From Pogonophryne albipinna (Eukaryota > Chordata > Actinopteri > Perciformes > Artedidraconidae): 64,000 nucleotides of DNA. The DNA lies in NCBI GenBank assembly GCA_028583405.1, contig JAPTMU010000091.1, positions 495,401 to 559,400 of the forward strand. The letters are read 5' to 3'. The notes beneath the pieces are model-generated. The model was not told the origin of the DNA, did no database searches, and was given only the letters and a program-made list of their open reading frames with translations. The translations under genes and the position numbers were made by a program. Shown here in pieces: positions 12,162-23,120 of this stretch; the first letter of the stretch is position 1; each line of letters opens with the position of its first letter.

Positions 12162-12443
12162 GGGCCTCATTTATAAAGCCTTGCGTAGGATTGGCGTGGG
12201 AAGGTTGCTTACATAGGACAAAGCAAATAAATACACACCGACACTTTCCGATTCATAAAAGACTGCGTACAGGCACAGGACTTGCATACGGCACATCCTG
12301 TGCCAGTATTCTTTATAAATCACAATCAACTCGAAATGCGGCGCAGCTTTTGCGGGCTTCACGTAACGCCCATATTTGCCCATAAATAGTCATTGAGACG
12401 CCCATAATGAATATTCATCAAACCGATTTCAGGTACAACGAAC
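12162..12443. mobile_element. PIF/Harbinger-type 5' end
   Basis: AGGGGCCTCATTTATAAAGC at 12162 resembles the terminal sequence of fish Harbinger elements (recognised from memory). The next ORF, a Myb-like protein, is the usual accessory gene of that superfamily. The matching opposite terminus (ATAAATGAGGCCCC) was not seen downstream, so the element is truncated or interrupted. Confidence 0.5.
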
Positions 12444-13281
12444 ATGGCAAAGAGCGAAAAAAGAGGCAAGAAAAGAAACTTCACAAATGGTGAAGTTGAA
12501 ATCCTTGTCGGAGAAGTAGAGACAAGGCAAAACATTTTGTTTGGTGGGCACAGTATTGGCGTAACAAATGCCAAAAAGGCAGCAGTGGCAGATGCTGTCA
12601 ACTCTGCATCAGCACAGGGTCGCACTGTCGCTGAAATAAAAAAGAAGCGGTCAGACGTAAAAGTGGAGGGCAAAAAACGCCTTGTCTCACACAGGCAGAG
12701 TGTCTGTGCCACGGGAGGGGGAAAGGGGGCACCGGAGCTCAGCCCCATGGATGAAAAGCTGGCAGGTATAATCGGTGAATCCCTCCTGAGTGGAGTGGTG
12801 ACGGAGGCAGAGGGGGACACCGATGTTCAGGGTGCACCGGATGAACCAGGTAACCACATTAATGTACCCGTGTTTGAAATGAGAGTAAACCAAATGCATC
12901 AAGTTGTGTTATATCTGCTGGTATGTAAAGAAAACAATAAGTCTATTTAGAAAAACAAATCATAACTTTATTTAACAAAACCATTTTCATTTAGATGCTG
13001 CTTGTTCCAGCGGGGTTGGGGAACAGTGTACCGAGGAACCTGTGTTGAGCCCCGGCGTCTCCACTGCACCTCCTGCGCAGCCCTCCAGCAGCGGCCGTGT
13101 CCTCACGGAGGCAGTCCTGCAGATGCAGAGTGAAACAATTTCTACTATACACAAGGTTGCAAGAGAGCTGGGACAACTTCGTAATGTGTTGGCTGACACT
13201 TCTTTAAAACAATTGGCTAATAAATTAAATGTTAATGGGTCAAGATATGTTTTTATTCAACACTTTTTTATTAAAACTTGA
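12444..13281 (+). CDS. Harbinger-type Myb-like DNA-binding protein
   Basis: Two exons, 12444-12849 and 12995-13281, with GT/AG borders (phase 1), about 230 aa. Residues about 8-80 (RNFTNGEVEILVGEVETRQN, then a V-T-N-A-K-K-A helix and AEIKKKRSDVKVEGKKR) form the Myb/SANT-like helix set of PIF/Harbinger second proteins and NAIF1-like proteins. Exon 2 is a Pro/Ser linker followed by an amphipathic helix (LTEAVLQMQSETISTIHKVA) typical of their C-terminus. In that superfamily this protein binds element ends and helps the transposase enter the nucleus. No transposase was found nearby. The last ~20 residues differ in copy 2 because of a 20-bp deletion. Confidence 0.7.
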
Positions 13282-13311
13282 CACTTTGTTTAATTTGTTG
13301 CACTTCCACAG

Positions 13312-13703
13312 ATCATGTATCTGAGGGGAAATAGGTCCCTTTTCTTGGACCCATTTGGGGCCACCAAAGACCAGATGAGCCGCTGCAAAGAGCTAACATG
13401 GTAAATCAAATATCAGCTGTAATGTCTTTACTAGAAAAATTCATGCATTCAGGATTATATTAAGGGAGCCACATAAATAATGTTCCTGATTACTACTGTT
13501 TTACTTGAATAACGTAAGATCGTTCTCTGTGAACATTCAGCTCTTCTTGACTTAAAAAAGGATTGTATGTCCAAAACATAATCTGTTCCCTGTGTAGATC
13601 GCTGGTCCGCCAGAAAAACCCAGCTGTTGGGAGATGGGCAAGCGAGAGCCTGGATCATCCCAAACAGCAGGACACGACATCATGCGGTGTGTTCATTTGC
13701 AAG
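13312..13703 (+). pseudogene. Ulp1/SENP-like (C48) cysteine protease remnant
   Basis: Two exon-like pieces, 13312-13400 and 13598-13703. The first reads LRGNRSLFLDPFGATKDQMS, the LDPFG segment carrying the catalytic Asp of this family. The second ends HPKQQDTTSCGVFICK, with the catalytic Cys in SCGVF. The junction codon formed by the apparent splice is TGA and no N-terminal part with the catalytic His was found, so this looks dead. Such domains are carried by several DNA transposon groups. It is cut off after FICK by a different repeat beginning near 13704. Confidence 0.55.
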
Positions 13704-14163
13704 GTAACACTTATGAATGTGTATAGAGTGGCGAAGTCACGCCCATCTACTTCCGGTCCATGGGACCTTATTTCGGAAAAAGTATGTATTGAAGTCAATG
13801 GAGAGAGAAAACGTATCTTTCGATCCCGTTTGAATTGTGCCACGAATTACACATATGATGTTTGTCAATCTTAAAAAATAATTTCCATGTCAAAAAAGTC
13901 AGTTTGTCGTAAAATTGTTGAAATATAAGACTATGAAAAATACGCAACTAGAAAGACTACAAAACCCAGGGTCGCGTAAGTGATGTCACAATTGTTTTCC
14001 TCCACTAAGAGATAGCTAAGATAAGATAACTTTAACAAGATGCCTGTGTGCTTAGTAGCAGGTTGTTATCATACCAGCAATGGGTCTTGCTCGTTCTTTC
14101 GCTTCCCATCTGATGAAAGGACCAGGAGTGGCTGGATCAAGTTAGCTACCTACCTACGTATGG
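13704..14163 (+). mobile_element. Repeat carrying a THAP-domain start
   Basis: From about 13720 (GCGAAGTCACGCCCATCTAC) the sequence matches a fish repeat type that carries THAP genes. An ATG at 14040 opens MPVCLVAGCYHTSNGSCSFF, then RFPSDERTRSGWIKLATYL, the first half of a C2CH THAP zinc finger (Cys pair, FRFP, then W). It stops at a possible donor GTATGT at 14164. The second half of the finger was not found, so the domain is incomplete. Confidence 0.5.
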
Positions 14164-14292
14164 GTATGTTTAACAAATATTTAGGTTCAAGTACCGTAAA
14201 TCATTAGAGTGATATTCCCTGAGCAGTTTGCCTTGATAATGATGGAAGAGTACCCATTTGATTAACACAAGCTATGCTATTTATCTTTACAG

Positions 14293-15965
14293 AGGAGCCA
14301 ACACGATGAACCTGAGCAGTCCATTGATGCACTTAAACAAGCAGGGACTGTTCAGCAGGAGGTAGGTCAACTTTGTATTATGCTTTGAAAGCATTGGGGT
14401 ATGTTTATTGCAGTTTATATGTGCATTTTTATTTCACAGGAATTGGAGGAGAGTTATCTTCCACTAACAGCTGTGTGGTTCAGCAGTGCAATGTTGGTTG
14501 AGATGGACAAAATTAGTCCATCCCATCTTCCTGGCCCTGATGAGTGCACACCAAAACGGCAAAAGGTAATTTGTTTGTTGCTTTGTATGTTGGTTGATGC
14601 CCTATTATAAAATGTATCCTTCCTGACAAACTTTAAATGTATTACAGTGAGGACAACTTATACTGTCCATAAGGAGTTATTAGTGGAGGATTAATCATTT
14701 TGTTTTCCTTCCGTTAGAAAGCAAAGATGGAGCTGAAGCAGAGGGCTCCTGCCTCCAAGAGGACCCTGGCAAAGCGACAGGTTGTTCTTGTTTTCTTCTT
14801 TTTTAAAGGCAATATAGGACTTGTTTAAAACTAAGAAATTACACAAATATTGGTGGTGTTATTTATTCTCAAGTTGACTTAATTGTTTTGTTTTTTTAGG
14901 GGGAGGCAGCTCCCATGGTTGTGGAGGTGATTTTACGGCCACCTACCAGTAGAGGGACAGTTGCTGTGGAGCAGCAGGTCTGTGCTCTTTGTGTGAAGGA
15001 TGTGATATAATAATAATAATAATTTTGTATTAATAATTGTATAGCTTTCTATTATTTAGTTAAACGTTTGTGAAACAATTTAAGACCGTGTTTTTAGCAG
15101 TTTTTTTTATATATTAATTTTCTTTTAGGTGGAGCCATTGCCAGGAGTGGAGCCATTGCCAGGAGTGGAGCCATTGCCAGGGGTGGAGCCATTGCCCAGC
15201 GTAGAGCCATCACTGAGCGTAGAGCCATCACTGAGCATGGAGCCATCACCAAGCAACGAGCCATCACCCAGCGTGATAGTGGATGTTGATGATGACAACA
15301 GATGGAGAACAGGTAAGGGCTATGCTTGCATGTGTTCAGAAAAAGTGCAGTTGGCTGTTGTCGCAGGGACTGATGCGAGGTCTGCATCAGTTTCTGACGA
15401 TAGAATATCTGTTGCATGTTCTATAGCGGCTGCGATCAAACATTTGATTGCGCCTGTGTGTACGGCAGTACACACAGGCGCAGTACAGAGCAGTACAGAT
15501 ATCGATGCCATACGTGTTGCAGGGTCAAAGCTTAACTCGTTTGTATTAGGGGAAGCCCATACAATGAATGTAAAGCCAAAGAACTTGTGCAGGTTGGTTG
15601 AGCAGACCAGTGTGTTTGGACGTAAGTGGAACTTCAATATGGGCCTGCCAGTGTACGGCGAATATAATTTGTCTGAAGGGGATAAGGTATTGTCGGAGAA
15701 GCTGCTTGAACACTTATCCAGGGATGGCATGTGTCTGTTTAACCTAAATTCCACAGCCAGTGCAATTATTAAACACAATGACTGTACTGTGGTCGTTGAT
15801 TGTGGCACACGTGGTGCGTCTGGGTTAGCATCCAGTGTTGGCACATCTGTAGCCGTGTTCAACACATGCCCTAATGACCTGATGCTTTACATCAGGAGTC
15901 TCAAGAAGTCATTGAAAACAGAGGTTTTGCATAACAAGCCTTTCTGTGAAAGCAGCTCAAGTTAA
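14293..15965 (+). CDS. Helitron accessory ORF: spliced leader plus first C76-like protease domain
   Basis: Five exons, 14293-14361, 14440-14565, 14718-14780, 14900-14977 and 15129-15965. The first four are whole codon numbers (23, 42, 21, 26), all introns are phase 0 and all have good GT/AG sites. The last opens with five-residue repeats (EPLPGV, EPLPSV, EPSLSV, EPSPSN) and an acidic VDVDDDN. It continues into a domain whose end, MCLFNLNSTASAII then VVVDCGTRGASGLASSVGTS, parallels the second domain at 25078. Here the usual D-x-H motif reads D-C-G, so this copy is probably inactive. A donor-like GTAAGG at 15313 could splice out the domain. The frame ends at 15965, then shifts by one base for the next segment. 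Confidence 0.55.
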
Positions 15966-16184
15966 TTTGGAGACGGCTAGAGTCATTTCAGACAGTGATG
16001 GGGACACGTGTGTCAGGGGAATATTCAGTCAGGGTGACCAACGGTTTAAATATGCAGGACTTCAGTGCATGGCTGTAAGTTTGGTAGGCATAGCAAAACA
16101 CACAGTTGACAGCGTGTTTACATGGCGGTCCGACCACCTGGATAAAGTTGTTCTTGGTGACAATCTGTACACCTCCCTGCGTGA
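15966..16184 (+). CDS. N-terminal half of second C76-like protease domain (interrupted)
   Basis: Open from about 15949 in a frame shifted from the preceding exon. It reads DTCVRGIFSQGDQRFKYAGL, then QCMAVSLVGIAKHTVDSVFT and LDKVVLGDNLYTSLRD. YAGLQCMAV supplies the candidate catalytic Cys. The frame is cut at 16184 by the retrovirus and resumes after its target duplication at 25078 in the same codon. A free-standing protease of this type is known from herpesvirus large tegument proteins (peptidase C76); the assignment is by motif only. Confidence 0.55.
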
Positions 16185-16773
16185 TGTTAGTGTATTCTAG
16201 AACCCTGAAGGCAGGAGAGACTGAAAAGAGTCAAGGGAAGCTTATAAAAGTTAACAGCATTTAATTACACAAAAGATGCGGTGGTGTACAAAATGAAATG
16301 TGCGAGTGGAGGCGCTCTCCTCATCCGACCGGTCAGTCCAGGTCAGCAGGTAGAAAGAGGTCAATTCTTGGCTTGCTCTTCCTGTTGTCATCTGAGGTCT
16401 TCTCCTATTGGCCGGCGTCGTCGGGGGGCGGGTCCAATGCAATTCCTGCCTTTTTCCGTTGTTAAATTATATCATTCTGGTGTCTGTGGTCATTTAAACA
16501 TTCCCTAATAAACGTTATTCAGCGGTAATAAATGAGTGCTAAACCCAGTGTGCTCGGTGTACAACATCACATGTCATTTCACCTTTGATTCACGGTTTGA
16601 AAATGCAGCATTTCGCCACATGCTAATGCTAACCGGAAGTGAATAATTTTCAGAATAAAAGTATTAAGTTAATAGTTAGTGAACTTCCGGTTTTTCAGAA
16701 TAAAACGGATTTAAATTAAATTGTGTATTTAATTCAAATTACGCCATATCAACATTGATTTTAATTTCTAACA
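16185..16773 (-). repeat. ERV 3' LTR
   Basis: 589 bp, the 3' LTR in element orientation. It is collinear with 24485-25073 at a constant offset of 8300. The only difference noticed is GGTCAGCAGG here against GGTCCGCAGG there. Confidence 0.9.
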
Positions 16774-16786
16774 ATCCCTCCTTACA
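16774..16786 (-). other. Polypurine tract
   Basis: Read on the minus strand, TAAGGAGGGAT lies directly before the 3' LTR, as expected for the plus-strand primer of reverse transcription. Confidence 0.65.
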
Positions 16787-19700
16787 TACCCTTTAAGGTA
16801 TGTAAATAATATTGAAATCAATTAGTTCTTCATCCGAACATTGCATGGTACATAACTCATAAAAGTAAAAAAATACAAATAAGAATACATATTCATCATA
16901 AATATGAAGTTTTTCATTTGTGCATAACTTCTAGCTTAAACCTTTAATGTCACTTCGTAAAATAGCAGCAATTAGCTTGGTATGGAAAACGTTTAACTCC
17001 CTCCTTTCACATCATAAATCATCTTCTTACTGTATCTGGTGTAAAGGCACTTGTTCTTTTACAAAGTATAAGAAGGATTAAAATATCTGAAAATAGCTAA
17101 ATATTACTCCTTATTTACTTTTACTGTGTCTCTGGTGTAATGTATGAATCTCTGCTGGTTCTAGTAGATATAGTTCTCCCCATCCACATTCTTGTTGGTT
17201 GTGGGACAGAGAAATAATAATTCAGAACCTGCTGATATTTGAATCTTACTACTTGGCATATGTTACAAACAAAAAACATCTTCATGGTGAACTAAATAAA
17301 ATCCTTGTAATCTTTCTCAAATCTAAATATAACAATGAACTATTCCTGTTTGTGGTAAAGACACACACTAACGTTATGTAATACAATTTCATTATGGATT
17401 CAAAAACAACTAAAGTCATGATGATGTCAGAGTGAATGATTTCCTGAGTGTATCTGTCCTGTAAGGTACGTCATTCTCTGCTTGGATCGTGTGCAGCAAT
17501 CCCATCGATTCACCTGGCAATACGGCTTCTACCTGTCTATTATCAAGCATTCAATGCATACAGAATTCCAACATACTGTCATCAAATGTCTTTCTATTAT
17601 GAATTTAAATGTATATCCCCATAATGAAATAAACAATAAAGTCTATGGCTTTTACTTCTAATTCTTTAACAGGCTAGTTACAAGATGTTGTCTAAATTAA
17701 ATTCAGTTTAATTACATTACCATGTTTTAGCTTAACTTAACTGTAATATGTTCTTTCTACATTTCAAACCTCAGTTACTCTAATGTCTGTTAAAATATTA
17801 CAAAATTGTTTCATTATCACAGGTCAATTTCTTCGGTAATTACATCTCTCACAGTAGCCCCTTTGCCACTGCTTCTGTGTTACCCGTTATAATTCAATCA
17901 ATATTTAGAAACATGTCAACATTCATCAAACAGTATCTTATCCCCAGATATGGAGCAGGTTAATTATAAAACTACCATTCAATGCTCAGTTTGAACATCT
18001 GGGTTGGGGCGGAAGTTTTCTGTCAATCCTTAAAAGAAAAATTTTAATTGTATATTTTACAGCCATGTTGACATTATACATTCTACACACTCCCCCCTTT
18101 TTACACATGAACTCATGTGTAACAAAACCCTGGAATGGGGAGGGGGGAAAAAACTGTCAGGTAAATATTGGTTAGGGACATAGCAAACATTATTTACAAT
18201 ATGACATCCATTATTTTCCACAGTAAACACTTCAGTGAAAATAAGTGTTCCTCTCTGTCCTTCAGGCCTAAAAGAAACAGAGTCTTCAGATTTTAGTTTG
18301 AGTTTTACATTTGCAAACCGCCAACTCATGTGGGAGTAAAATATCATCAAGTAGATTAGAAACGGGTCACATGTGCGGTTTCCCCTTTTTGTGGAATTTT
18401 TAGGAAACCTCTCGTTTCCCTTGGAGCTCCAAAATAATATGTTAGTCCAAAAACATGCTTGGTTAGTTATTGTTTTAGAATCATGCAGTTACACTGATCA
18501 CATGCCGGCATTCATTCACACTCACACTGTCTGGTTGTCACGTCAGGTTTGGTCAGGTACACCCCAGAGTCAGTCATGGACAGTGCTTTTGTCACACTGT
18601 CAGTCAGGGTCAAAGGTCATTTGGTCTTGGTCTTTTGGCCATGTCGTGCTCTGCAGTCTTTTCAGAGATATTTCAGCATAGGCGGGTACCCTTTATCTAC
18701 AAAAATATATCATATGCGGAGTGCCATTCATTATTCATTCACGATTTCAACTATGATTTTCAAGATGGTTCTAACTTTTCATTGGGACTTCTGCCTCCCA
18801 CCTTTCCTGAAACTTGGTACAAAACTCACTTCCTTATAGTACTACTACTGCAATTCATTTACACCTAATTAGTATTAAAATGTCTAATAGATCTATTTCA
18901 GAAACTTGTGTACATCACTATTATCTTGTGTCAAACCATTACTAGGATCTGTGTAGCTCTGCTATGCATTTCATAGCTCATCTTCAATTCTGGTCCACCT
19001 AAAAAACAATGTTAAACTCTTTAGCAGTGTGTGGAACCTTGGGTGTCCGACCATGCAACAATTACTCCCTCCTTTATCAAGGATTTAAAAACAGAAGTCA
19101 TTTCATATTTCCATCTTAAAGCCCTCCTATGGTAATAACTATGGCACAATGGTGAAATCAATACTTTAGATTGGAATACTATATCTGGCTTGGCACTAGC
19201 TCTCCCTTTAACATTATCCATTCAAATAAAGATTTGTCTTATAGAGTGGTTCCTAAAACTATCCCTTTAATGGTGATCAATATTGTAACAAATGAGATCA
19301 CTACTTTATTCACACGTGAATAAAAATCTCTTAGAGAATATTTTGTTAACATGATGAAAAGATTGAAGAATATGGTTCTACTCTGTACTTCTAAGTCCAA
19401 AACACCCACTGCTTAAAGTCTAGTGAATATTTCCATCATGTCTCCCCCTTTATCCCAGTGTGTTTTAGGATGATTCTCATTTTACTTTAATAGTTTCCTC
19501 TTTACTGCTATTTTTAATTTACCAATTGATTAATTCATGGTTAATAAATATTTCTGTCTTTATGTATTTATGAAGTTAATTAAAGTTCTTTAAATGTGCG
19601 TTTTGTGAATAAGTGTGTTTATGTGTAAACTCACTCATTCCCGTTCTCCTTTTCTCCTCCCCTGGTTTTCTCAAGCCGTGACCCTGGCCTGCTCACTTCT

Positions 19701-20792
19701 AATCGACCATGCCAACTCCTCTGATTCTGTCTTCTCTTCAGTCCATCAGCTGTTGAATCCATCCGCTGTAACTCTTTTAGGCAGCCATTGGCCCAGTTAC
19801 ATCTGCAGCCCCCATCATGCCACTGTTGTTGCACTGCTTTGCATTTCATCTCCTCCTTTACAGTCTCTGCTGTTTTTATGGAGGGCGGATTCTGCTCTCA
19901 TGTCCCACACTTTGCTCTTGTGCCAAATCTCGTGGCTCAGCTTGGAACTTCATGCCCCGTCTGAGGGACTGATGAGAGTATCTCTCTGTATGTCAGCATG
20001 CTGTTTGGTTCTGGATGCCACAGGTGGAGATAGTTCTGGCTGCAGTTCTGGATGCAGTCTTGTTGTTGTTGTTGTTGTTTCAGCTCTGGTTCTCTGTCTG
20101 TTCGATGGAGAAGGAGGAGTCTCCTGTTGGGTTAGGTCTTTTGTCTGCTTGGAGGGTCGGGATCGTAGCCTTTCTGACTCAGAGGGGGAGTCCAGGTCTC
20201 GGGACGCATTACCTATAGGAAGTCTAGCACACTGAGGTTAAATAAATCCAACCCTTTCCACTCTGTCTTTTTCTAATCATACTATCTGTCTTAGTTGTTA
20301 AATGCCATCTAAACAACACAATTAATGTCTACTAATGATATTACAAAAACTCACTCTAAAAATTGTTTCATCCATTGTTACATATTTACCCAACATAACT
20401 CTTTCATATAATTGAAATACCCACATGTTTCAAGCATCACATATTCCACACACTACGAAAGAACATCACCATATTTTCTCCAATATTTTAAATCCCACTG
20501 TTACTTAGAACAATAGTAAACCTGCAGAGGACACTAATCAGATAACAGTAATGAAATTTGACTCAAGTGTAGGCCTGTGTCTACTTTCCATTATACTTAT
20601 TACTTTTGCTGAACATTTATTTATATTGTCTAAATTCCTTGTCTATGATGTGCAAACAGTTTGAGTGTAAAAATGTGTTTTTCTCAATGTATTTACACTC
20701 TACGGATTTTTGAGTTTACTCATCTCCTAGTGCTGTCGTTGTAAAAAATGTTCAATTCCTTATTGTTTTGTACCAGTTTTCCAAAATCAGCT
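16787..20792 (-). other. ERV 3' internal region, unassigned
   Basis: About 4 kb between the gag-integrase fusion and the 3' LTR, where env would lie. On the minus strand there are only short open stretches, including one of 97 codons at 18057-18350 and an Arg/Ser/Pro-rich open stretch around 19860-20235. No hydrophobic fusion peptide, CX6CC or transmembrane pattern was recognised. 17510-18060 is the part that differs most between the two copies. Confidence 0.5.
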
Positions 20793-23120
20793 CTAACTGC
20801 CGTGCCGTTTCAGGAAAGGTGGCGGTACGGCTACACAATGTGTAAATGGGTGCCAACATGTTCCTTTTTTAACTTTGATCCGGAGCGCATCTGCAGTGCG
20901 TTCTACAACTTCCCATGGTCCACTCCATACAGGTTGCAACGAGTTCATCTTGTGGATTTTTACATTTACCCAATCACCTGATCCAACAGAAATATTCGTC
21001 ATGGCCCTGGCATATGCTTCCGCATCAATATTTCTAATATCTAACACTGGTTCTCCTCTGTATTGTGAGGTGCTACCTTGTGGTGGATATTGCTGAGTGG
21101 GGCAATCTCTGGCCAGATGTCTACAATCACCACATATGAAGCAGCCATCATCCCTTCTTCCTCTCCATTGTCCCTTTTGCTGATGCTGTATGGGAGTGTA
21201 TACCTGTGCTTGCGGCTGTACTTGGGTAGGAAGATACACAGGTGTTTGCTGTTGAAGATACTGTGGTGCTTGTGGCTGTACTTGCGTAGGAAGATACACA
21301 GGTGTTTGCTGTTGAAGATACTGTGGTGCTTGTGGCTGTACTTGCGTAGGAAGATACACAGGTGTCTGCTGAACCTGGTTTTGTGGACATACACTTCCTC
21401 CTCCGCTTTGTTGAACTGTTGGAGGTGTCCGCCCTGCCTTCTCTGCTAGTATGGCCATCTGCTTTGTTGATTTCTTGTTTTTATTAGCTTTGGCATCTTT
21501 CTCAGCTACTTGCATCTTCAAAAGTCTTAGTTGTAGTGTTTTAATTTCTTCGTCATTTTCCCACTTTGTTGCCTGGTATTTCATATCGTGGTGAATGAGA
21601 TTTAGTCTCCATTCTTCAATGGGTTTAGCGACTAAACCCACCACGTCTCCCAGGCCTGCCTGCACTGATCGGGGAAGGGCTTTAATGACAGCATCCTTCC
21701 ACAACATTACAACAGCCGGAGAAACGTCATGCCGTTCTCCAGTGTAGTCCTCCCACAGTCCTTCACATCTCTTCAAGAAGGCATGCATGTCTTCCCCCGG
21801 TTCTTTTCTCAGGCTGTTGAGGGCATGTAAACTGCGTGTTGTCGGGTAGATGTGACGAATAGCAGCCCAATAATTCGACCTGATGTAGTTGAATGGAGTG
21901 TCATCTGGGTCATTTGTGCAATTGGCATCGGAATCTATTGTTCTCGCTTCAAGTCGTCCTTCAATCCGTCCGAGCAGGGCTCTCATGTCTCCCAAGCACA
22001 GGTGGTCTTGGACGGTGTACATCTCCAGATCATTCACCCACTTCTGACCTCCTTTCGTAAGTGGAGGTAGCTTTGACACTAATGCTTCCATGTCCCTGTG
22101 AGTCCATGATTGGTATTGAAATCCTCCTCTTCCAGCCGCTATCAATGGCATGGAGGTATGTGCACCGGTCTTGGTTATTTTAGTTGTCTTGGTTCTTCTA
22201 GTTTTGGAGCATGTCCCAGGGTAATGTTGCTCGTTTTCGTCGCTACTATTATTCTCAGGAGGAGATGCAAAACTGCGTTGTTGCTGTGACTGTTCATGGT
22301 ATGGGGAGTGTCTACTGGTTTCAGACTGTGTACTGCCGTCGTCATCTTCATCTCCCCGTCCTTTGGAATAGTCAGGAGAGTAGTTTGTTCGCCGTTTTCT
22401 TTGAGTTCTTCGTTCTTCTTGTTCTCTCCTTTGTCTATCTGCCATCATGTCCTGGAACCTTACATCTTCTTGTCGTCTTTCCGCCAGAAGTTGTTGGTAT
22501 TTATCTTCCTCCCTTTGTCTTTCTGCAATAATGTCATTATGGGCTTCAACTGCCTTCCGTCTTTCTTCAATAATGTCATTATGGGCTTCATCTGCCTTTC
22601 GTCTCTCTTCCAGTCCTCTGATGAGTTCTGCTTCCATTCTTCTGTTGAGCTCCTCTTCCATTCTTCTGTTGAGTTCTTCCATTCTTCTGTCGAGTTCCTC
22701 CATTACTGGCAGATCTTCTGCTGCTACCACATGTAAGCTGTTTGTCAATCCCTGGCTGGTATATTTTAGATGGAGAATCAGTTTTGCAACCATAACTTTT
22801 CTTTTTTCAGCTTTTTTCATAGCGTTTTTAGCAGGTCCATACCGAGGGGGTTGTCCGGCTTTGATCCATGCTTTTTCCTGTTGTAGGTATTTAGCATTCT
22901 CATGTTCAACTACAGCTTTTCTATGGGCTTCCGTTGGTCGAGGTTGATCATCTGCTGGAATCAATCCTCTCGTTTGCCACTGCTTGAACAGTTCCTCTAT
23001 TTGGTTCCATGTCTTCTGTCTTTTACTGGGAACTGTCCCAGCATCTGACCAGGTGTTTACTCTCTCCTTAATATCTGCAGTTGTGCCTGGCACAGCGAGT
23101 GCTCTTAACTCTGGCGACAT
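20793..23120 (-). CDS. gag: Gag polyprotein fused to integrase C-terminal domain
   Basis: About 775 codons; the ATG at 23118-23120 is chosen because the frame upstream has only GTG. In order: a basic N-terminal region; a long coiled coil (residues about 145-255: MEELDRRMEELNRR, then EERRKAVEAHNDII); a Ser/Lys-rich linker; a capsid-like region (about 340-590, with LPPLTKGGQKWVNDLE and LHALNSLRKEPGEDMHAFLK); three 20-residue repeats of the QTPVYLPTQVQPQ type; and one CCHC zinc knuckle (CX2CX4HX4C, CFICGDCRHLARDC). Straight after the knuckle comes a GDWVNVKIHK...VWSGPWEVVE segment resembling the C-terminal domain of gamma-type retroviral integrase. The pol between is missing, making an in-frame fusion. 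Gag would form particles; the fused tail has no catalytic core. Confidence 0.85.
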   Translation of the reverse strand: MSPELRALAVPGTTADIKERVNTWSDAGTVPSKRQKTWNQIEELFKQWQTRGLIPADDQPRPTEAHRKAVVEHENAKYLQQEKAWIKAGQPPRYGPAKNAMKKAEKRKVMVAKLILHLKYTSQGLTNSLHVVAAEDLPVMEELDRRMEELNRRMEEELNRRMEAELIRGLEERRKADEAHNDIIEERRKAVEAHNDIIAERQREEDKYQQLLAERRQEDVRFQDMMADRQRREQEERRTQRKRRTNYSPDYSKGRGDEDDDGSTQSETSRHSPYHEQSQQQRSFASPPENNSSDENEQHYPGTCSKTRRTKTTKITKTGAHTSMPLIAAGRGGFQYQSWTHRDMEALVSKLPPLTKGGQKWVNDLEMYTVQDHLCLGDMRALLGRIEGRLEARTIDSDANCTNDPDDTPFNYIRSNYWAAIRHIYPTTRSLHALNSLRKEPGEDMHAFLKRCEGLWEDYTGERHDVSPAVVMLWKDAVIKALPRSVQAGLGDVVGLVAKPIEEWRLNLIHHDMKYQATKWENDEEIKTLQLRLLKMQVAEKDAKANKNKKSTKQMAILAEKAGRTPPTVQQSGGGSVCPQNQVQQTPVYLPTQVQPQAPQYLQQQTPVYLPTQVQPQAPQYLQQQTPVYLPTQVQPQAQVYTPIQHQQKGQWRGRRDDGCFICGDCRHLARDCPTQQYPPQGSTSQYRGEPVLDIRNIDAEAYARAMTNISVGSGDWVNVKIHKMNSLQPVWSGPWEVVERTADALRIKVKKGTCWHPFTHCVAVPPPFLKRHGS
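21195..21372 (-). repeat. 60-bp tandem repeat within gag
   Basis: Three 60-bp units encode QTPVYLPTQVQPQAPQYLQQ and variants, upstream of the zinc knuckle in protein order reversed to DNA order. Units two and three are almost identical. Copy 2 shows several 1-base indels here. Confidence 0.85.

Noticed and set aside
13312..13703. Adenovirus-type protease of a Maverick/Polinton
   Set aside because: LDPFG and SCGVFICK fit cellular Ulp1-like proteases, and no Maverick polymerase, integrase or capsid gene is nearby.
19615..20235. 206-codon plus-strand frame in the ERV 3' region, hydrophobic
   Set aside because: Opposite to element sense, no domain, broken in copy 2 by small indels.
22211..22947. 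Plus-strand reading frames opposite gag (Ser/Phe-rich, membrane-like)
   Set aside because: Shadows of the gag coding strand, whose codon pattern and domains are clear on the minus strand.
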